From: an uncultured Bacteroidales bacterium
GTDB taxonomy: Bacteria; Bacteroidota; Bacteroidia; Bacteroidales; P3
Assembly: GCA_900317125.1 (NCBI GenBank)
Contig: ONFR01000023.1
Span: forward strand, 1-34,667
Length of the DNA stretch: 34,667 bases
Reading direction: 5' to 3'
Below are positions 8,771-17,931 of the stretch, piece by piece. Numbering within the stretch: the stretch's first letter is position 1; each line of letters opens with the position of its first letter. A model generated the notes under the pieces. That model saw only the letters and a program-made list of their open reading frames with translations, made no database searches and was not told the DNA's origin. The position numbers and the translations under genes were made by a program.

Positions 8771-9781
8771 ATGAATTTACAAGATTATAAAGACGTATAC
8801 GTATTTGCCGAACAGCGTGACGGCGTCATCCAGAATGTAGCTCTTGAGCTGTTAGGTAAAGCCCGCGAGCTGGCCGATGCCAACAACGAGAAGGTTGTTG
8901 CCATCCTGTTGGGCAAGGACATCAAGGGCAAGGCTCAGGACCTCATCGCTGCTGGTGCCGACAAGGTGCTGGTTGTCGACCACGACCTGCTGGCCACCTA
9001 TCTCACCGAGCCTTACACACAGGCCATCACCCAGATTATCAAGGAACAGAAACCGAGCATCCTGCTTATCGGTGCCACCACCATCGGTCGTGACCTCGGC
9101 CCCCGTGTCTCCGCCCGTAACGTGACCGGCCTTACCGCCGACGCCACCAAGCTGGAGATCAGCGACGACGAAGCCCACGAGTTCCGCATGACCCGTCCGG
9201 CCTTCGGCGGCAACCTGATGGCAACCATCCTCTGCAAACAGCACCGTCCGCAGATGTCCACCGTCCGTCCCGGTGTGATGCAGAAAATGCCCGCCGACCC
9301 CAGCCGCAAAGGCGAGGTGGTGGACTATCCCGTCCAGTTCGACGAGAAGAAAATCAGCCGCGTGAAGATTGTCAAGACCGTCAAGGAAGAGAAAGTCATC
9401 ACCGACATCAGCCAGGCAAAAGTGCTTGTCAGCGGTGGTCGCGGTGTGGGCACCAAGGATGGTTTCTCCAAACTCGAGGCACTGGCCAAAGAGCTGAAGG
9501 GCGAAGTGTCCAGCAGCCGTGCAATGGTCGACGCCGGCGTCATGGAGCAGAGCCGCCAGGTGGGACAAACTGGTAAGACCGTGCGCCCCAACCTCTATCT
9601 TGCCTGCGGCATCAGCGGTGCCATCCAGCACCTTGCCGGCATGGAGGAGAGCGAGCTGATCATCGCCATCAACAAGGACAAGTTTGCACCCATCTTCAGC
9701 GTTGCCGACCTCGGCATTGTGGGCGACCTCCACAAGATTGTCCCCATGCTCACCGAGCGCCTCAAATCGATGCAGAAGTAA
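8771..9781 (+). CDS. etfA: Electron transfer flavoprotein subunit alpha
   Basis: The 336-residue protein has the two expected parts: an N-terminal alpha/beta domain (LLIGATTIGRDLGPRVSARNVTGLTAD near residues 95-120) and the C-terminal FAD domain. The FAD-binding signature is plain: VSGGRGVGTKDGF, then VGQTGKTVRPNLYLACGISGAIQHLAGM, then AINKDKFAPIFSVADLGIVGDL. No ferredoxin domain is fused at the N-terminus, unlike some clostridial EtfA. It is the last gene of the unit and is followed 19 bp later by a strong terminator. Confidence 0.96.
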   Translation: MNLQDYKDVYVFAEQRDGVIQNVALELLGKARELADANNEKVVAILLGKDIKGKAQDLIAAGADKVLVVDHDLLATYLTEPYTQAITQIIKEQKPSILLIGATTIGRDLGPRVSARNVTGLTADATKLEISDDEAHEFRMTRPAFGGNLMATILCKQHRPQMSTVRPGVMQKMPADPSRKGEVVDYPVQFDEKKISRVKIVKTVKEEKVITDISQAKVLVSGGRGVGTKDGFSKLEALAKELKGEVSSSRAMVDAGVMEQSRQVGQTGKTVRPNLYLACGISGAIQHLAGMEESELIIAINKDKFAPIFSVADLGIVGDLHKIVPMLTERLKSMQK

Positions 9782-9800
9782 CATCACTTCATAAACAATC

Positions 9801-9834
9801 AGAGACATCCCTTTCCCGGGGATGTCTCTTTTTT
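9801..9834 (+). terminator. Intrinsic terminator after etfA
   Basis: AGAGACATCCC (9801-9811) pairs perfectly with GGGATGTCTCT (9819-9829) around a 7-base loop. A run of T follows. It closes the dehydrogenase-ETF unit and marks the left edge of the AT-rich island. Confidence 0.92.
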
Positions 9835-9904
9835 AATTATACTATTTAGCATTATGCTAAATAGTATAATTGTTATATATTGATAATTAATAATATATGG
9901 AGGT
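9835..9904. repeat. Left copy of a 69-bp direct repeat with a large palindrome
   Basis: The palindrome has 18-bp arms, 9835-9852 and 9854-9871, around one central base. A second small hairpin, ATATATT (9875-9881) with AATATAT (9892-9898), follows. The block 9836-9904 recurs in the same orientation at 20596-20664, with 61 of 69 bases identical by hand count and no gaps. It lies between the etfA terminator and the ATPase promoter. It could be an operator, a structured RNA or an element end. Confidence 0.85.
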
Positions 9905-9918
9905 GTGTAGAAATTGTT

Positions 9919-9950
9919 TTTGCTTAATTGAAAAAAAACAGGTATCTTTG
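9919..9950 (+). promoter_or_regulatory. Bacteroidota-type promoter of the ATPase gene
   Basis: TTTG (9919-9922) and TATCTTTG (9943-9950) are 20 bp apart, directly downstream of the 69-bp repeat and 20 bp before the ATG. Confidence 0.75.
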
Positions 9951-9970
9951 CAAAACAAATTCAAAAAGGT

Positions 9971-11086
9971 ATGAATCCATTTAGTTACGGTACCATAGTT
10001 CGTGGAGACTCATTTTTCGACAGAAGGGAAGAGACGAAACTGCTCATCGATACTCTCTCTGGCGGTAACAACGTTGTATTGTTTGCACCGCGTCGTTATG
10101 GGAAGACATCTCTTGTCTTTCGAGTAATGGAGCATTTAGAGGAACAGGGAATTCCCTGTCTATACATTGATTTGATGTCAGCTTTCTCTCTTGAGCGTTT
10201 TGCAGAGTTGATTGTTGAGGCAGCAAGGAAAAAGCAGAGCAAGCTTGAGGTTTTTGCTCAAGAGTTGTCTGGTTGGGTAAAGAAAATACGCCCAACCATA
10301 GAATTTGGCCTTGATGGGGCACCAAAGTTTTCCATCGATTTTTCCGAGCAGCACATTTCGCACTCCACACTTACCCAGGTTTTCGATATTCCACAACAGC
10401 TCGTCAAGCAGTATGGACAAGTGGTTGTAGTATTTGACGAGTTTCAAGAAATATCAAGATTCAACAATGAGGGGGTAGAGGCTTTATTGCGTTCTGTCAT
10501 ACAGCAGCAACAAGGGGTCAGTTACCTCTTTCTCGGCAGCAAGACTCACATGATGTCGCAAATGTTTGAGAACAAGAAACGTCCTTTTTTCAATTCGGGA
10601 ATTCATGTGCAGATTGGGGCGTTGCCGGAAGATGAAACCATAGAGTTTCTACAGAAGCAATTTGCTACAAATAACATCAATATTGGAGATGATGAAGCAA
10701 GGTATTTAATACAATGTGCAGCAAACATACCTTATTATATCCAGCTTTTGGCCTCCTTTATCTGGCAACGCAAGGTGATGAATGGCGGTGATATTGCTGT
10801 TAGCGACATCAACGATAGCGTACAGGATATCATAGCCTTAAAAGGTGATTTCTATCACGAGCAGTTTAATCGGTATTCGATAGGACAAAAACAGCTATTA
10901 CGTGCATTGTCTCGCGACGGGAGTCATATCTTCTCTGTTGATTACATCCGCAGGTACAAACTAAATTCATCTTCCACCGTTCAAAAAAACATCAAAATCT
11001 TATTAGAGGATGGACTAGCAGATAAAACAGGTGATACTTATTTCATAAGCGACCCATTTTTCCGCATATTTTTGCAGGGGATATGA
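9971..11086 (+). CDS. AAA-family ATPase (archaeal ATPase/ATPase_2-like)
   Basis: The 371-residue protein has an N-terminal FxDRREE segment before a P-loop, PRRYGKTS at residues 40-47. Its Walker B is VVVVFDEFQE at 151-160, followed by a FLGSKTHMM sensor-like segment and a C-terminal region that looks like a winged helix. This matches the PF01637-like ATPases that are abundant and multicopy in Bacteroidota. Their role is unknown; links to defence or mobile DNA have been suggested. It has its own promoter and ends 83 bp before cas3 with no terminator between, so read-through into the cas operon is possible. Nothing in the sequence ties it functionally to CRISPR. Its composition resembles the island, not the flanks. 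Confidence 0.85.
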   Translation: MNPFSYGTIVRGDSFFDRREETKLLIDTLSGGNNVVLFAPRRYGKTSLVFRVMEHLEEQGIPCLYIDLMSAFSLERFAELIVEAARKKQSKLEVFAQELSGWVKKIRPTIEFGLDGAPKFSIDFSEQHISHSTLTQVFDIPQQLVKQYGQVVVVFDEFQEISRFNNEGVEALLRSVIQQQQGVSYLFLGSKTHMMSQMFENKKRPFFNSGIHVQIGALPEDETIEFLQKQFATNNINIGDDEARYLIQCAANIPYYIQLLASFIWQRKVMNGGDIAVSDINDSVQDIIALKGDFYHEQFNRYSIGQKQLLRALSRDGSHIFSVDYIRRYKLNSSSTVQKNIKILLEDGLADKTGDTYFISDPFFRIFLQGI

Positions 11087-11101
11087 AAAAAAACAAATGT
11101 A

Positions 11102-11138
11102 TGTACCGCGTTGTGGTACACCAATAGATGTATCTTTG
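11102..11138 (+). promoter_or_regulatory. Promoter of the cas operon with an overlapping palindrome
   Basis: TATCTTTG (11131-11138) is a textbook -7 box, with a TTG (11111-11113) 17 bp upstream as a short-spaced -33 box. TGTACC (11102-11107) and GGTACA (11115-11120) form an inverted repeat around that -33 element. A repressor or activator site is plausible but unproven. The cas3 ATG is 32 bp downstream. Confidence 0.6.
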
Positions 11139-11169
11139 CATTTTGAATAAAACAGTATAAATCCATCCT

Positions 11170-13455
11170 ATGGTAGAAGAAAGGTTGATTATATCTCATG
11201 TAAGAGAGTCTGACAAGGAAATACAGACGAATGATGAACACCAGCAGGGAGTTGCGGAAATGGCAGAATCCTTTGCTGCGGAGTTTGGCATGGGAGATTT
11301 TGGAAAGGTGATGGGGCTCCTGCATGACAAAGGAAAAGAAAAAAAAGCCTTCCAGCAGCATATTATCAAAGAGAGTGGGATGGATTCCACTATCCGAATT
11401 GAAGGGGACTATTGCCATGCATATGTAGGAGCGTTACTGGCTCGTAAACAATATCAAACTTTGGCATCACTATTGGCTTATCCTATAATGGGACATCACG
11501 CAGGACTGTATGATTATAATGATTATGATGCAGTGATAGAGGGGAAAAACATTCCAACTGAAGTTGATACTACTGAGTTGAACTTACCTCTTTCTACTTC
11601 GAAACTGAAATCCATCAAACCATTTGAATGTAATCACATCATCCGTATGCTGTTCTCTTGTTTGGTGGATGCTGATCGTCTTGACACAGAAGCATTCATG
11701 AGTCCTGAACAAGCATCTTTGCGTAAAGGTAAAAAGACCCTTCAAGAACTTGAACCATTGTTGGAAAAACATTTGGCAAAATTAAAATGTAGTATTAGGG
11801 AGAATCACAAAGAAAGCAATAGGGTTAATATTATTCGCAATCAGGTGCAAGACGAATGTCGAAAGAAAGCAGTATGTGCCCCCGGGTTCTATAGCCTTAC
11901 CGTTCCAACAGGAGGCGGAAAAACACTTTCTTCACTTGTTTGGGCCATAAACCATGCTATACATCATGGCAAAAGACGCATTGTAATTGCTATTCCATAC
12001 ACAAGCATTATTGTTCAAACCGCACAAGTTTTACGTGATATATTTGGAAAAGAGAATGTTTTGGAACATCATTCAAATGTATCATATGAGTCTTTTTGCG
12101 ATAAAGATGATAATGACGAAAACAAATTGGTTCAGCAGATGAAACTTGCCACAGAAAACTGGGATTATCCAATTATCGTGACAACGAATGTTCAGTTGTT
12201 TGAGTCAATGTACTCCAATAAACCAACACCTTGTAGAAAACTGCATAATCTATGTAACAGTGTTTTGATTCTTGATGAAGTGCAGGTGTTACCAACCCAA
12301 TATCTGCAACCCATTGTTAATGCACTAAAGACATACCAGCGGCTGTTTGGACTATCGGTATTGTTCACCACTGCAAGCCAACCTGTGTTGGAGGGAAAGA
12401 TTGAAGATGCATTTTCACGCATTAAGTTAGACGGTATAGACAGAATAACTGAAATCATACCTATCGAATTTGACCTACACAACAAGCTTCGGCGTGTAAA
12501 TCTTTTTTTTGACGACAATAAAAGTTCATACGATGAGATTGCTGATAGAATGGTACAATACGACAGAGTCCTATGTATTGTAAACACTCGTAAAACTGCT
12601 TTGGAGATTTACAACAGACTGCCCAAAGATGAGCACTCACTCACGATTCATCTTTCAAGGATGATGTGCCAACACCATATTCGTGAGACTATAGAACGCA
12701 TTAAGTCTGCCTTAAATGATTCAAAGTACAAAATAATCCGTGTTGTTTCCACACAACTCATAGAAGCAGGTGTAGATATTGACTTCCCCGTCGTATTCCG
12801 ACAAGAAGCTGGACTCGATTCCATTATACAGTCTGCAGGGAGGTGTAATAGAGAGGGCGTAATAGAAAAAGGAGACACTTATGTTTTTATGCTAAAAGAA
12901 ACAAGATTGAGAGGAACTCTTAATCTCATGAATGAAGCCCGGAAAGACGTTATGGACATTGTGGAAGACAAAATGTCTCTTGATGCAATATATAAGTATT
13001 TTAATAAGTTGTACCAATCTACACCAACATTTGACAAGTCAAATCAAGAAGGATACAATATGCATGAAATGCTGGAGGATGTTATGGATGAAATACCAAG
13101 TACAAGAAATGCAATGCCATCTATTGACTTTCTATTTAAAATGGCGGCAAATAATTTCCATTTGATAGATGATGATTCTATTGGGGTAGTTGTTCCCTAT
13201 GTTACTGATGAAGAAAAAAAGAAAGGATGTAAACCATATATTGAGAAACTAATTGAAGAACTTAAGACAGCAGTTCTCTCATATCGTTTGATGAAAGAAC
13301 TCGGACCATACATGATTAATATAAAGGAACACGATTATAACGTTTTGGAAGGTTACTTAATAAAAGTTAATGGTGTGAACGTTCTTGATTACGAATATAT
13401 GTATAGCCAGGAAACTGGACTGAGAATGTCATTTGATGAGATATTAATTAAATAA
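11170..13455 (+). CDS. cas3: CRISPR-associated nuclease/helicase Cas3, type I-C
   Basis: Cas3 is recruited by target-bound Cascade, nicks the displaced strand and degrades DNA while unwinding it. The 761-residue protein has an N-terminal HD nuclease: His24 in DEHQQG, the HD pair at 52-53 in LLHDKGKE, and MGHHAG at 108-112. An SF2 helicase follows, with Walker A PTGGGKT (246-252), the DEVQ box (369-372) in place of DEAH, and motif VI QSAGRCNREG (554-563). All active-site motifs appear intact. It heads the interference operon, 9 bp before cas5c. The length and gene order fit I-C. Confidence 0.96.
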   Translation: MVEERLIISHVRESDKEIQTNDEHQQGVAEMAESFAAEFGMGDFGKVMGLLHDKGKEKKAFQQHIIKESGMDSTIRIEGDYCHAYVGALLARKQYQTLASLLAYPIMGHHAGLYDYNDYDAVIEGKNIPTEVDTTELNLPLSTSKLKSIKPFECNHIIRMLFSCLVDADRLDTEAFMSPEQASLRKGKKTLQELEPLLEKHLAKLKCSIRENHKESNRVNIIRNQVQDECRKKAVCAPGFYSLTVPTGGGKTLSSLVWAINHAIHHGKRRIVIAIPYTSIIVQTAQVLRDIFGKENVLEHHSNVSYESFCDKDDNDENKLVQQMKLATENWDYPIIVTTNVQLFESMYSNKPTPCRKLHNLCNSVLILDEVQVLPTQYLQPIVNALKTYQRLFGLSVLFTTASQPVLEGKIEDAFSRIKLDGIDRITEIIPIEFDLHNKLRRVNLFFDDNKSSYDEIADRMVQYDRVLCIVNTRKTALEIYNRLPKDEHSLTIHLSRMMCQHHIRETIERIKSALNDSKYKIIRVVSTQLIEAGVDIDFPVVFRQEAGLDSIIQSAGRCNREGVIEKGDTYVFMLKETRLRGTLNLMNEARKDVMDIVEDKMSLDAIYKYFNKLYQSTPTFDKSNQEGYNMHEMLEDVMDEIPSTRNAMPSIDFLFKMAANNFHLIDDDSIGVVVPYVTDEEKKKGCKPYIEKLIEELKTAVLSYRLMKELGPYMINIKEHDYNVLEGYLIKVNGVNVLDYEYMYSQETGLRMSFDEILIK

Positions 13456-13464
13456 TAATAGAAT

Positions 13465-14265
13465 ATGGAATACTACGACAAAGAATTCTGTTTGGAGGTT
13501 TGGGGGCCGATAGCTTGTTTCACTCGACCTGAGTTGAAGGTTGAGCGAGTTAGTTATGATGTCATCACACCTTCAGCCGCTCGTGCTATTTTCGAGGCTG
13601 TTTTTTGGAAGCCAGCTATACATTGGCAGGTCACAAAGATTGAAGTGTTGAACCCAATAAAATGGACTTCGGTGAAAAGAAATGAAGTTGGAGCTGTGGC
13701 ATCCAAGAATCCCATTTTCATTGATGAAGTAGACAATAAGGGGAAACTGAAGAATCGCCAGCAAAAGAACACTCTGATGCTACGGAACGTGCGCTATCGC
13801 TTATGGGCCAAATTGGAGTTTATTCCCATGAGGAAACGAAATGAAATGAATAATAAATTTTCCAGATGGTTAAATCCTGATTTGGAAACCTATAAAGAAA
13901 GCAGAAATCCCTTGATTGATTATGAGGAAGCAGATTATCTGCAAATGGATGAAGTAAATCATCTTCGCAAGGACGAGAACCCAGGAAAGTATAATGCGAT
14001 GTTTGAGCGTCGTGCCAGTAAAGGACAATGTTTCACGCAGCCCTACCTTGGCACTCGGGAATGTTCCTGCTCTTTCAGGTTGGTCAATCCTGTGACAGAT
14101 AAACTAGATGATCCAATCAATGAAACCCGTGACTTGGGTATCATGCTCTATGATATGGACTTTGAGGCTGACATAAATAATCCCCCCGCCATGTTCTATC
14201 GTGCGAAGATGGAAAACGGAGTAATTATTGTTCCACCTAAAGATTGTGAGGAGATTTTAAAATGA
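13465..14265 (+). CDS. cas5c: Cas5c (Cas5d) pre-crRNA endoribonuclease and Cascade subunit
   Basis: In type I-C, Cas5c replaces Cas6. It cleaves below the repeat hairpin and stays on the crRNA 5' handle. The 266-residue protein opens with FCLEVWGPIACFTRPELKVERVSYDVITPSAARAIFEAVFWKP, the diagnostic Cas5c N-terminus. The central segment RQQKNTLMLRNVRY corresponds to the region that holds the basic catalytic residues in the Bacillus halodurans enzyme. The second basic position there seems to be Asn here, but I cannot align it rigorously. The stop overlaps the cas8c start by 4 bp (ATGA). No cas6 is present, as expected for I-C. Confidence 0.95.
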   Translation: MEYYDKEFCLEVWGPIACFTRPELKVERVSYDVITPSAARAIFEAVFWKPAIHWQVTKIEVLNPIKWTSVKRNEVGAVASKNPIFIDEVDNKGKLKNRQQKNTLMLRNVRYRLWAKLEFIPMRKRNEMNNKFSRWLNPDLETYKESRNPLIDYEEADYLQMDEVNHLRKDENPGKYNAMFERRASKGQCFTQPYLGTRECSCSFRLVNPVTDKLDDPINETRDLGIMLYDMDFEADINNPPAMFYRAKMENGVIIVPPKDCEEILK

Positions 14266-16001
14266 TACTGAAAGCTTTGTATGACTTCTATCAGAGAGAC
14301 AAGGATTCTGTTCCAGAGGGATGGATGAAATGTGATTTGTCATACCTTATCGTTATTGATGGAAATGGATTATTTCAGAGGATACGATGTTTAGATGGCG
14401 AGGAAAAGACTAAAATTGTACCAGCTGGAGACCATTCTAATAGTATTACTCCACAACTAATGTGGGATAACGTAATGTATGCTCTTGACTACACAAATGA
14501 GGAACAGGAAGAGAAAAAGAGTAAAGCACATGAAAAACACCTTGCTTTTGTTGGTCGATGCGAGGAAACGGCAAAACGTTTGAATAACCCATATATTAAT
14601 GCTGTGGTGTCATTCTATAAAAGAGGTGAACTGAGCAAAGTATATGAACATGAACTATGGGGTGAGTTAAAGAAAAGCAAAGGAAATGTGTCATTTCAAG
14701 TCAATATTGGAGAGGAAAACATAAATGTAGCAACAATACCCGAACTTGTTCAATCACGTACAGATAATAATGTTGCATTTGGGAGATGCCTTGTCACTGG
14801 TGAGGTTGGTGAACTTGTCAGAATTGGTACAAAAACACCTATAACAGGATGTAAGAACTCAGCCAAATTGGTGTCTTTCCAGAAGGACTCCGGATTTGAC
14901 TCGTACGGTAAAGAACAAGGTTATAACGCACCTATTTCAAAAAAAGCAGAATTCGCGTTTTCGTCAGCTTTTAAGAAACTGACAGAAAAGAATTCAAAGC
15001 ACAATGTTGTATTTGTGTTTGGCAATAAGAAAAACAGGGACTTTTCAAAGAACCGCACTTATGTCTTTTGGGCTTCAGCAAACGATTCTGAGATTGCGGC
15101 TGCAATAGAGGAAGGCGTTAGTTCGGTAATAAACCCGAAACGAAGGGTTGATTTGGTTCGAAATGTATTTAAAGGCATTTGGATAGATCAGAATCTGCAT
15201 GTTAACAGAAAAGATCGTTTTTATATCGCTGGACTTGCTGGCGTTTCTGGCCGCATCGCGGTAGTATATTGGAATGAGTGCGGATTAGAAGAACTCTCTA
15301 AAAACATACTTAATCATTATTCCGATATGCTTATTGGCAATGACGAACTGGGTTATTCCAAACCATATAGAGGGTTGTACCAAATATTGGCTGCTGTTGC
15401 TGTTGATGGTAATATTGAAAACTGCCCACAGAATATGTCAGAAGCCACGCTTAGGAGTATTCTTGAGGGTGGACCATACCCAGAAGCACTCTACCAAGCA
15501 TGCATCAGACGATTGCTTTCTGAGATTGACAACAAAGACAAACGCAGGTGGAAGGTTACTAAAACCCGTATTAGCATCTTGAAAGCATTTTTAAATAGAA
15601 ATATCAACAACAATAATAACAAAAAGATTGAAGCAATGTTAGACAAAGACAACACCAATTCTGGCTATCTCTGTGGCCGACTATTTGCAGTTATTGACCG
15701 CATTCAGGAAATAGTGAATAAGCAGAACACCATTCGTAACCGTTACATGAATGCTGCAAGTTCTACTCCTGTAACTGTTTTCCCAACAATACTGAATCTT
15801 TCCAACCATCATGCAGAAAAGTTGGAAGTAAGAAAGAAGTTCTTTGATGACTTGAAGGGAGAAATCCTCAGCAAGATTGAATCGGAGGGGTTTCCCACCC
15901 AACTTGATTTACAGGATCAAGGCCGTTTCTTTATTGGCTTCTATCACCAAAGACAGGAGTTTATTACTAATAAGGGAAACAAAATAGAAACAACAAACTA
16001 A
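14262..16001 (+). CDS. cas8c: Cas8c (Csd1) large Cascade subunit
   Basis: The 579-residue protein has the usual Cas8c length and the family start [25 protein letters not shown] follows, and a mid-protein [48 protein letters not shown] segment holds the conserved CLVTG and NAPIS features. Cas8c recognises the PAM and, in I-C, an internal start also yields a small Cas11c subunit from the 3' part. In-frame methionines exist in the C-terminal third, but I cannot pick the internal start with confidence. It overlaps cas5c by 4 bp and is followed by cas7c after 14 bp. Confidence 0.95.
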   Translation: MILKALYDFYQRDKDSVPEGWMKCDLSYLIVIDGNGLFQRIRCLDGEEKTKIVPAGDHSNSITPQLMWDNVMYALDYTNEEQEEKKSKAHEKHLAFVGRCEETAKRLNNPYINAVVSFYKRGELSKVYEHELWGELKKSKGNVSFQVNIGEENINVATIPELVQSRTDNNVAFGRCLVTGEVGELVRIGTKTPITGCKNSAKLVSFQKDSGFDSYGKEQGYNAPISKKAEFAFSSAFKKLTEKNSKHNVVFVFGNKKNRDFSKNRTYVFWASANDSEIAAAIEEGVSSVINPKRRVDLVRNVFKGIWIDQNLHVNRKDRFYIAGLAGVSGRIAVVYWNECGLEELSKNILNHYSDMLIGNDELGYSKPYRGLYQILAAVAVDGNIENCPQNMSEATLRSILEGGPYPEALYQACIRRLLSEIDNKDKRRWKVTKTRISILKAFLNRNINNNNNKKIEAMLDKDNTNSGYLCGRLFAVIDRIQEIVNKQNTIRNRYMNAASSTPVTVFPTILNLSNHHAEKLEVRKKFFDDLKGEILSKIESEGFPTQLDLQDQGRFFIGFYHQRQEFITNKGNKIETTN

Positions 16002-16015
16002 AAAATCATACAACT

Positions 16016-17146
16016 ATGTTAGAATTAAAGAACAGAATCGATTTCGTTTACATCTTTGATGTACAGGATGGGAATCCCAATGGTGACCCCGATGCAGGCA
16101 ATCTACCTCGTGTGGATGCTCAAACAGGCAAAGGCCTTGTAACTGATGTATGCCTAAAGCGCAAAGTTCGAAACTATGTACAGGTGGTTTCAACTGATGA
16201 AAATGGAAAGAGTAAAGAAGGGTTAGATATATACATAAGAGAAAAAGCTGTTTTGGGTAGAAGTCATGTGAAAGCGTTCAAGGCCTTAGGGTATGAAATG
16301 GGGGAAGAAGCTAAAGAAGAAATAAAAGACGCTGAGATAGTGGAAGATCTGAAAGAATCTGGCTTATGCGATGGACTTTCTTTTTCTGAAGAAGATGAAA
16401 AAAACTATATCACCATAGAAGGTGTGGCAGACAAAAAGGCTATTACAGAATGGCTTAAAGATACTGAACTGAGCAAAAAAACAACAGACTTTATCAAAGG
16501 GGTGTTGAAGAAATCAAAACCAAGAAGACCTACAGAAAAAGAGACAGAAGGAGGGCGTGATTGGATGTGTAAGAATTATTATGATGTCAGAGCCTTTGGA
16601 GCTGTTATGTCTTTGAAATCAGCACCCAATTGTGGCCAAGTCCGAGGCCCAATTCAACTAACCTTCGCCCGTTCAGAAGACCGTATTGTAACATCTGAAC
16701 ACTCTATAACAAGAGTGGCAGTTGCCACAGAACAGGAAGCTAAAAATCAAGGAGGAGACAATCATACAATGGGGCGTAAAGCCACAATCCCTTATGGCCT
16801 CTACGTTTGTCATGGCTTTATCTCTGCCAATCTCGCCAAACAAACGGGTTTTTCTGAAGAAGACTTGGCTCTTTTTTGGGATGCACTAAAGAATATGTTT
16901 GATGTTGACCGCTCTGCTGCTCGTGGATTGATGAGTGCTCAGAAACTTATTGTGTTCCGTCATAACAGTGTGTTAGGCAATGCTCCTGCTGACAAATTAT
17001 TCAAATTAGTGGAGGTGAAAAAGAAACAAGACGATGCTATTCCCCGCTCTTTTGAGGATTACAACGTGACTTGCAAAGCCGATGTAGAGAAAAAACTTGA
17101 AGAGTTACACCTTAATGAGAACATTACCGTTGAGTATTTGATTTAA
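16016..17146 (+). CDS. cas7c: Cas7c (Csd2) Cascade backbone, with a large insertion
   Basis: Cas7c subunits polymerise along the crRNA. The protein starts [31 protein letters not shown], the typical Csd2 N-terminus. After a break it resumes with [15 protein letters not shown] (about residue 187 on) and [19 protein letters not shown], so the fold looks intact. At 376 residues it is longer than the roughly 280-300 I expect. The excess is a lysine- and glutamate-rich block of about 100 residues (roughly 85-182), at a place where other Cas7c have a much shorter thumb or loop region. The gene is 14 bp after cas8c. A 110-bp gap then leads to cas4. Confidence 0.95.
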   Translation: MLELKNRIDFVYIFDVQDGNPNGDPDAGNLPRVDAQTGKGLVTDVCLKRKVRNYVQVVSTDENGKSKEGLDIYIREKAVLGRSHVKAFKALGYEMGEEAKEEIKDAEIVEDLKESGLCDGLSFSEEDEKNYITIEGVADKKAITEWLKDTELSKKTTDFIKGVLKKSKPRRPTEKETEGGRDWMCKNYYDVRAFGAVMSLKSAPNCGQVRGPIQLTFARSEDRIVTSEHSITRVAVATEQEAKNQGGDNHTMGRKATIPYGLYVCHGFISANLAKQTGFSEEDLALFWDALKNMFDVDRSAARGLMSAQKLIVFRHNSVLGNAPADKLFKLVEVKKKQDDAIPRSFEDYNVTCKADVEKKLEELHLNENITVEYLI

Positions 17147-17152
17147 CCACAC

Positions 17153-17242
17153 ATGACAGAGGGACATTTGTTCAGAAACAGCAATGCACTTTTCCCGTCA
17201 TTCCAAACTCAAGCGAAAGAACAGGGAGTAGAGGTGATATAG
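17153..17242 (+). CDS. Possible 29-residue small protein between cas7c and cas4
   Basis: An ATG 6 bases after the cas7c stop opens a 29-codon frame that ends in TAG, 14 bp before the cas4 ATG. The frame fills most of the only sizeable gap in the operon. The peptide starts MTEGHLFRNSNALF and ends TQAKEQGVEVI. It has no membrane segment, no cysteines, and no family I recognise. It may be a real small protein, a remnant of a lost gene, or chance. Its place at the composition change between the interference and adaptation modules makes a remnant attractive. Confidence 0.35.
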   Translation: MTEGHLFRNSNALFPSFQTQAKEQGVEVI

Positions 17243-17256
17243 GCCGATAATAGACT

Positions 17257-17931
17257 ATGATGTACGATGATGACCAGATGCTTATGTTGTCGGGGATACA
17301 GCACTATCGCTTTTGTCCCCGGCAATGGGCATTGATACATATCGAACAGTTGTGGGACGATAACCGGCTGACCATGGAGGGTATCCTCATGCATAAGCAT
17401 GTTGACGACCCTTTCTATCGTCAAAAATGCGGTGAGTATATCGCACTGCGTGCGGTTAATGTTGCCTCACACGAGTTGGGTCTGTATGGTGTCACTGATG
17501 TGGTAGAACTCCATCCGTCCGACGATGCTGCAAACAGCATCAAGCATCCGAAATATCCAGGCTTGTGGCAGCCTTATCCTGTGGAGTATAAACATGGTAA
17601 ACCAAAGAGGAATGAAATCGATGAGGTTCAACTGGCAGCGCAAGCCATGTGTCTTGAAGAGCAGTATGGCATACGTATACCTTACGGGGCTTTCTTCTAT
17701 GGCGAGATACGTCGTCGGGTGGAGGTGGAGATAACTGACGGACTACGCCAAATAGTCAGAGATTGCTCCAACGAAATGCACCGGCTTTTCTGTGACGGAC
17801 AACTGCCCCCAGTTCTACAAGGAAAGCATTGCTACAAATGCTCATTGAAAGACAAATGCCTGCCGCAGATTGCCGATTGCACTAGGGTTTCATACTATTT
17901 AAACAAGTATCTCTATGAGGAAACTACTTAA
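17257..17931 (+). CDS. cas4: Cas4 Fe-S nuclease for spacer acquisition
   Basis: Cas4 trims prespacers and checks the PAM together with Cas1-Cas2. The 224-residue protein has the first cluster cysteine in YRFCPRQWAL. The RecB-like nuclease core follows: GVTDVVEL, then PVEYKHGKPK, then the QLAAQAMCLEEQYG motif III. The remaining cluster cysteines lie in HCYKCSLKDKCLP near the C-terminus. All four cluster cysteines and the D/E-x-K residues appear present. Its 3' end overlaps cas1 by 17 bp. Base use is richer in G+C than cas3-cas7c (28/60 in one line against 19/60 in a cas8c line). Confidence 0.95.
   Translation: MMYDDDQMLMLSGIQHYRFCPRQWALIHIEQLWDDNRLTMEGILMHKHVDDPFYRQKCGEYIALRAVNVASHELGLYGVTDVVELHPSDDAANSIKHPKYPGLWQPYPVEYKHGKPKRNEIDEVQLAAQAMCLEEQYGIRIPYGAFFYGEIRRRVEVEITDGLRQIVRDCSNEMHRLFCDGQLPPVLQGKHCYKCSLKDKCLPQIADCTRVSYYLNKYLYEETT

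Noticed and set aside
6633..9808. Long minus-strand frames opposite the dehydrogenase and ETF genes
   Set aside because: Same antisense effect. The plus-strand proteins have full family motifs.
9835..9871. Palindrome as a XerCD dif-like site
   Set aside because: One half resembles a XerD arm (TTATGCTAAAT), but the centre is 1 bp instead of about 6 bp, and no Xer-type recombinase gene is present.
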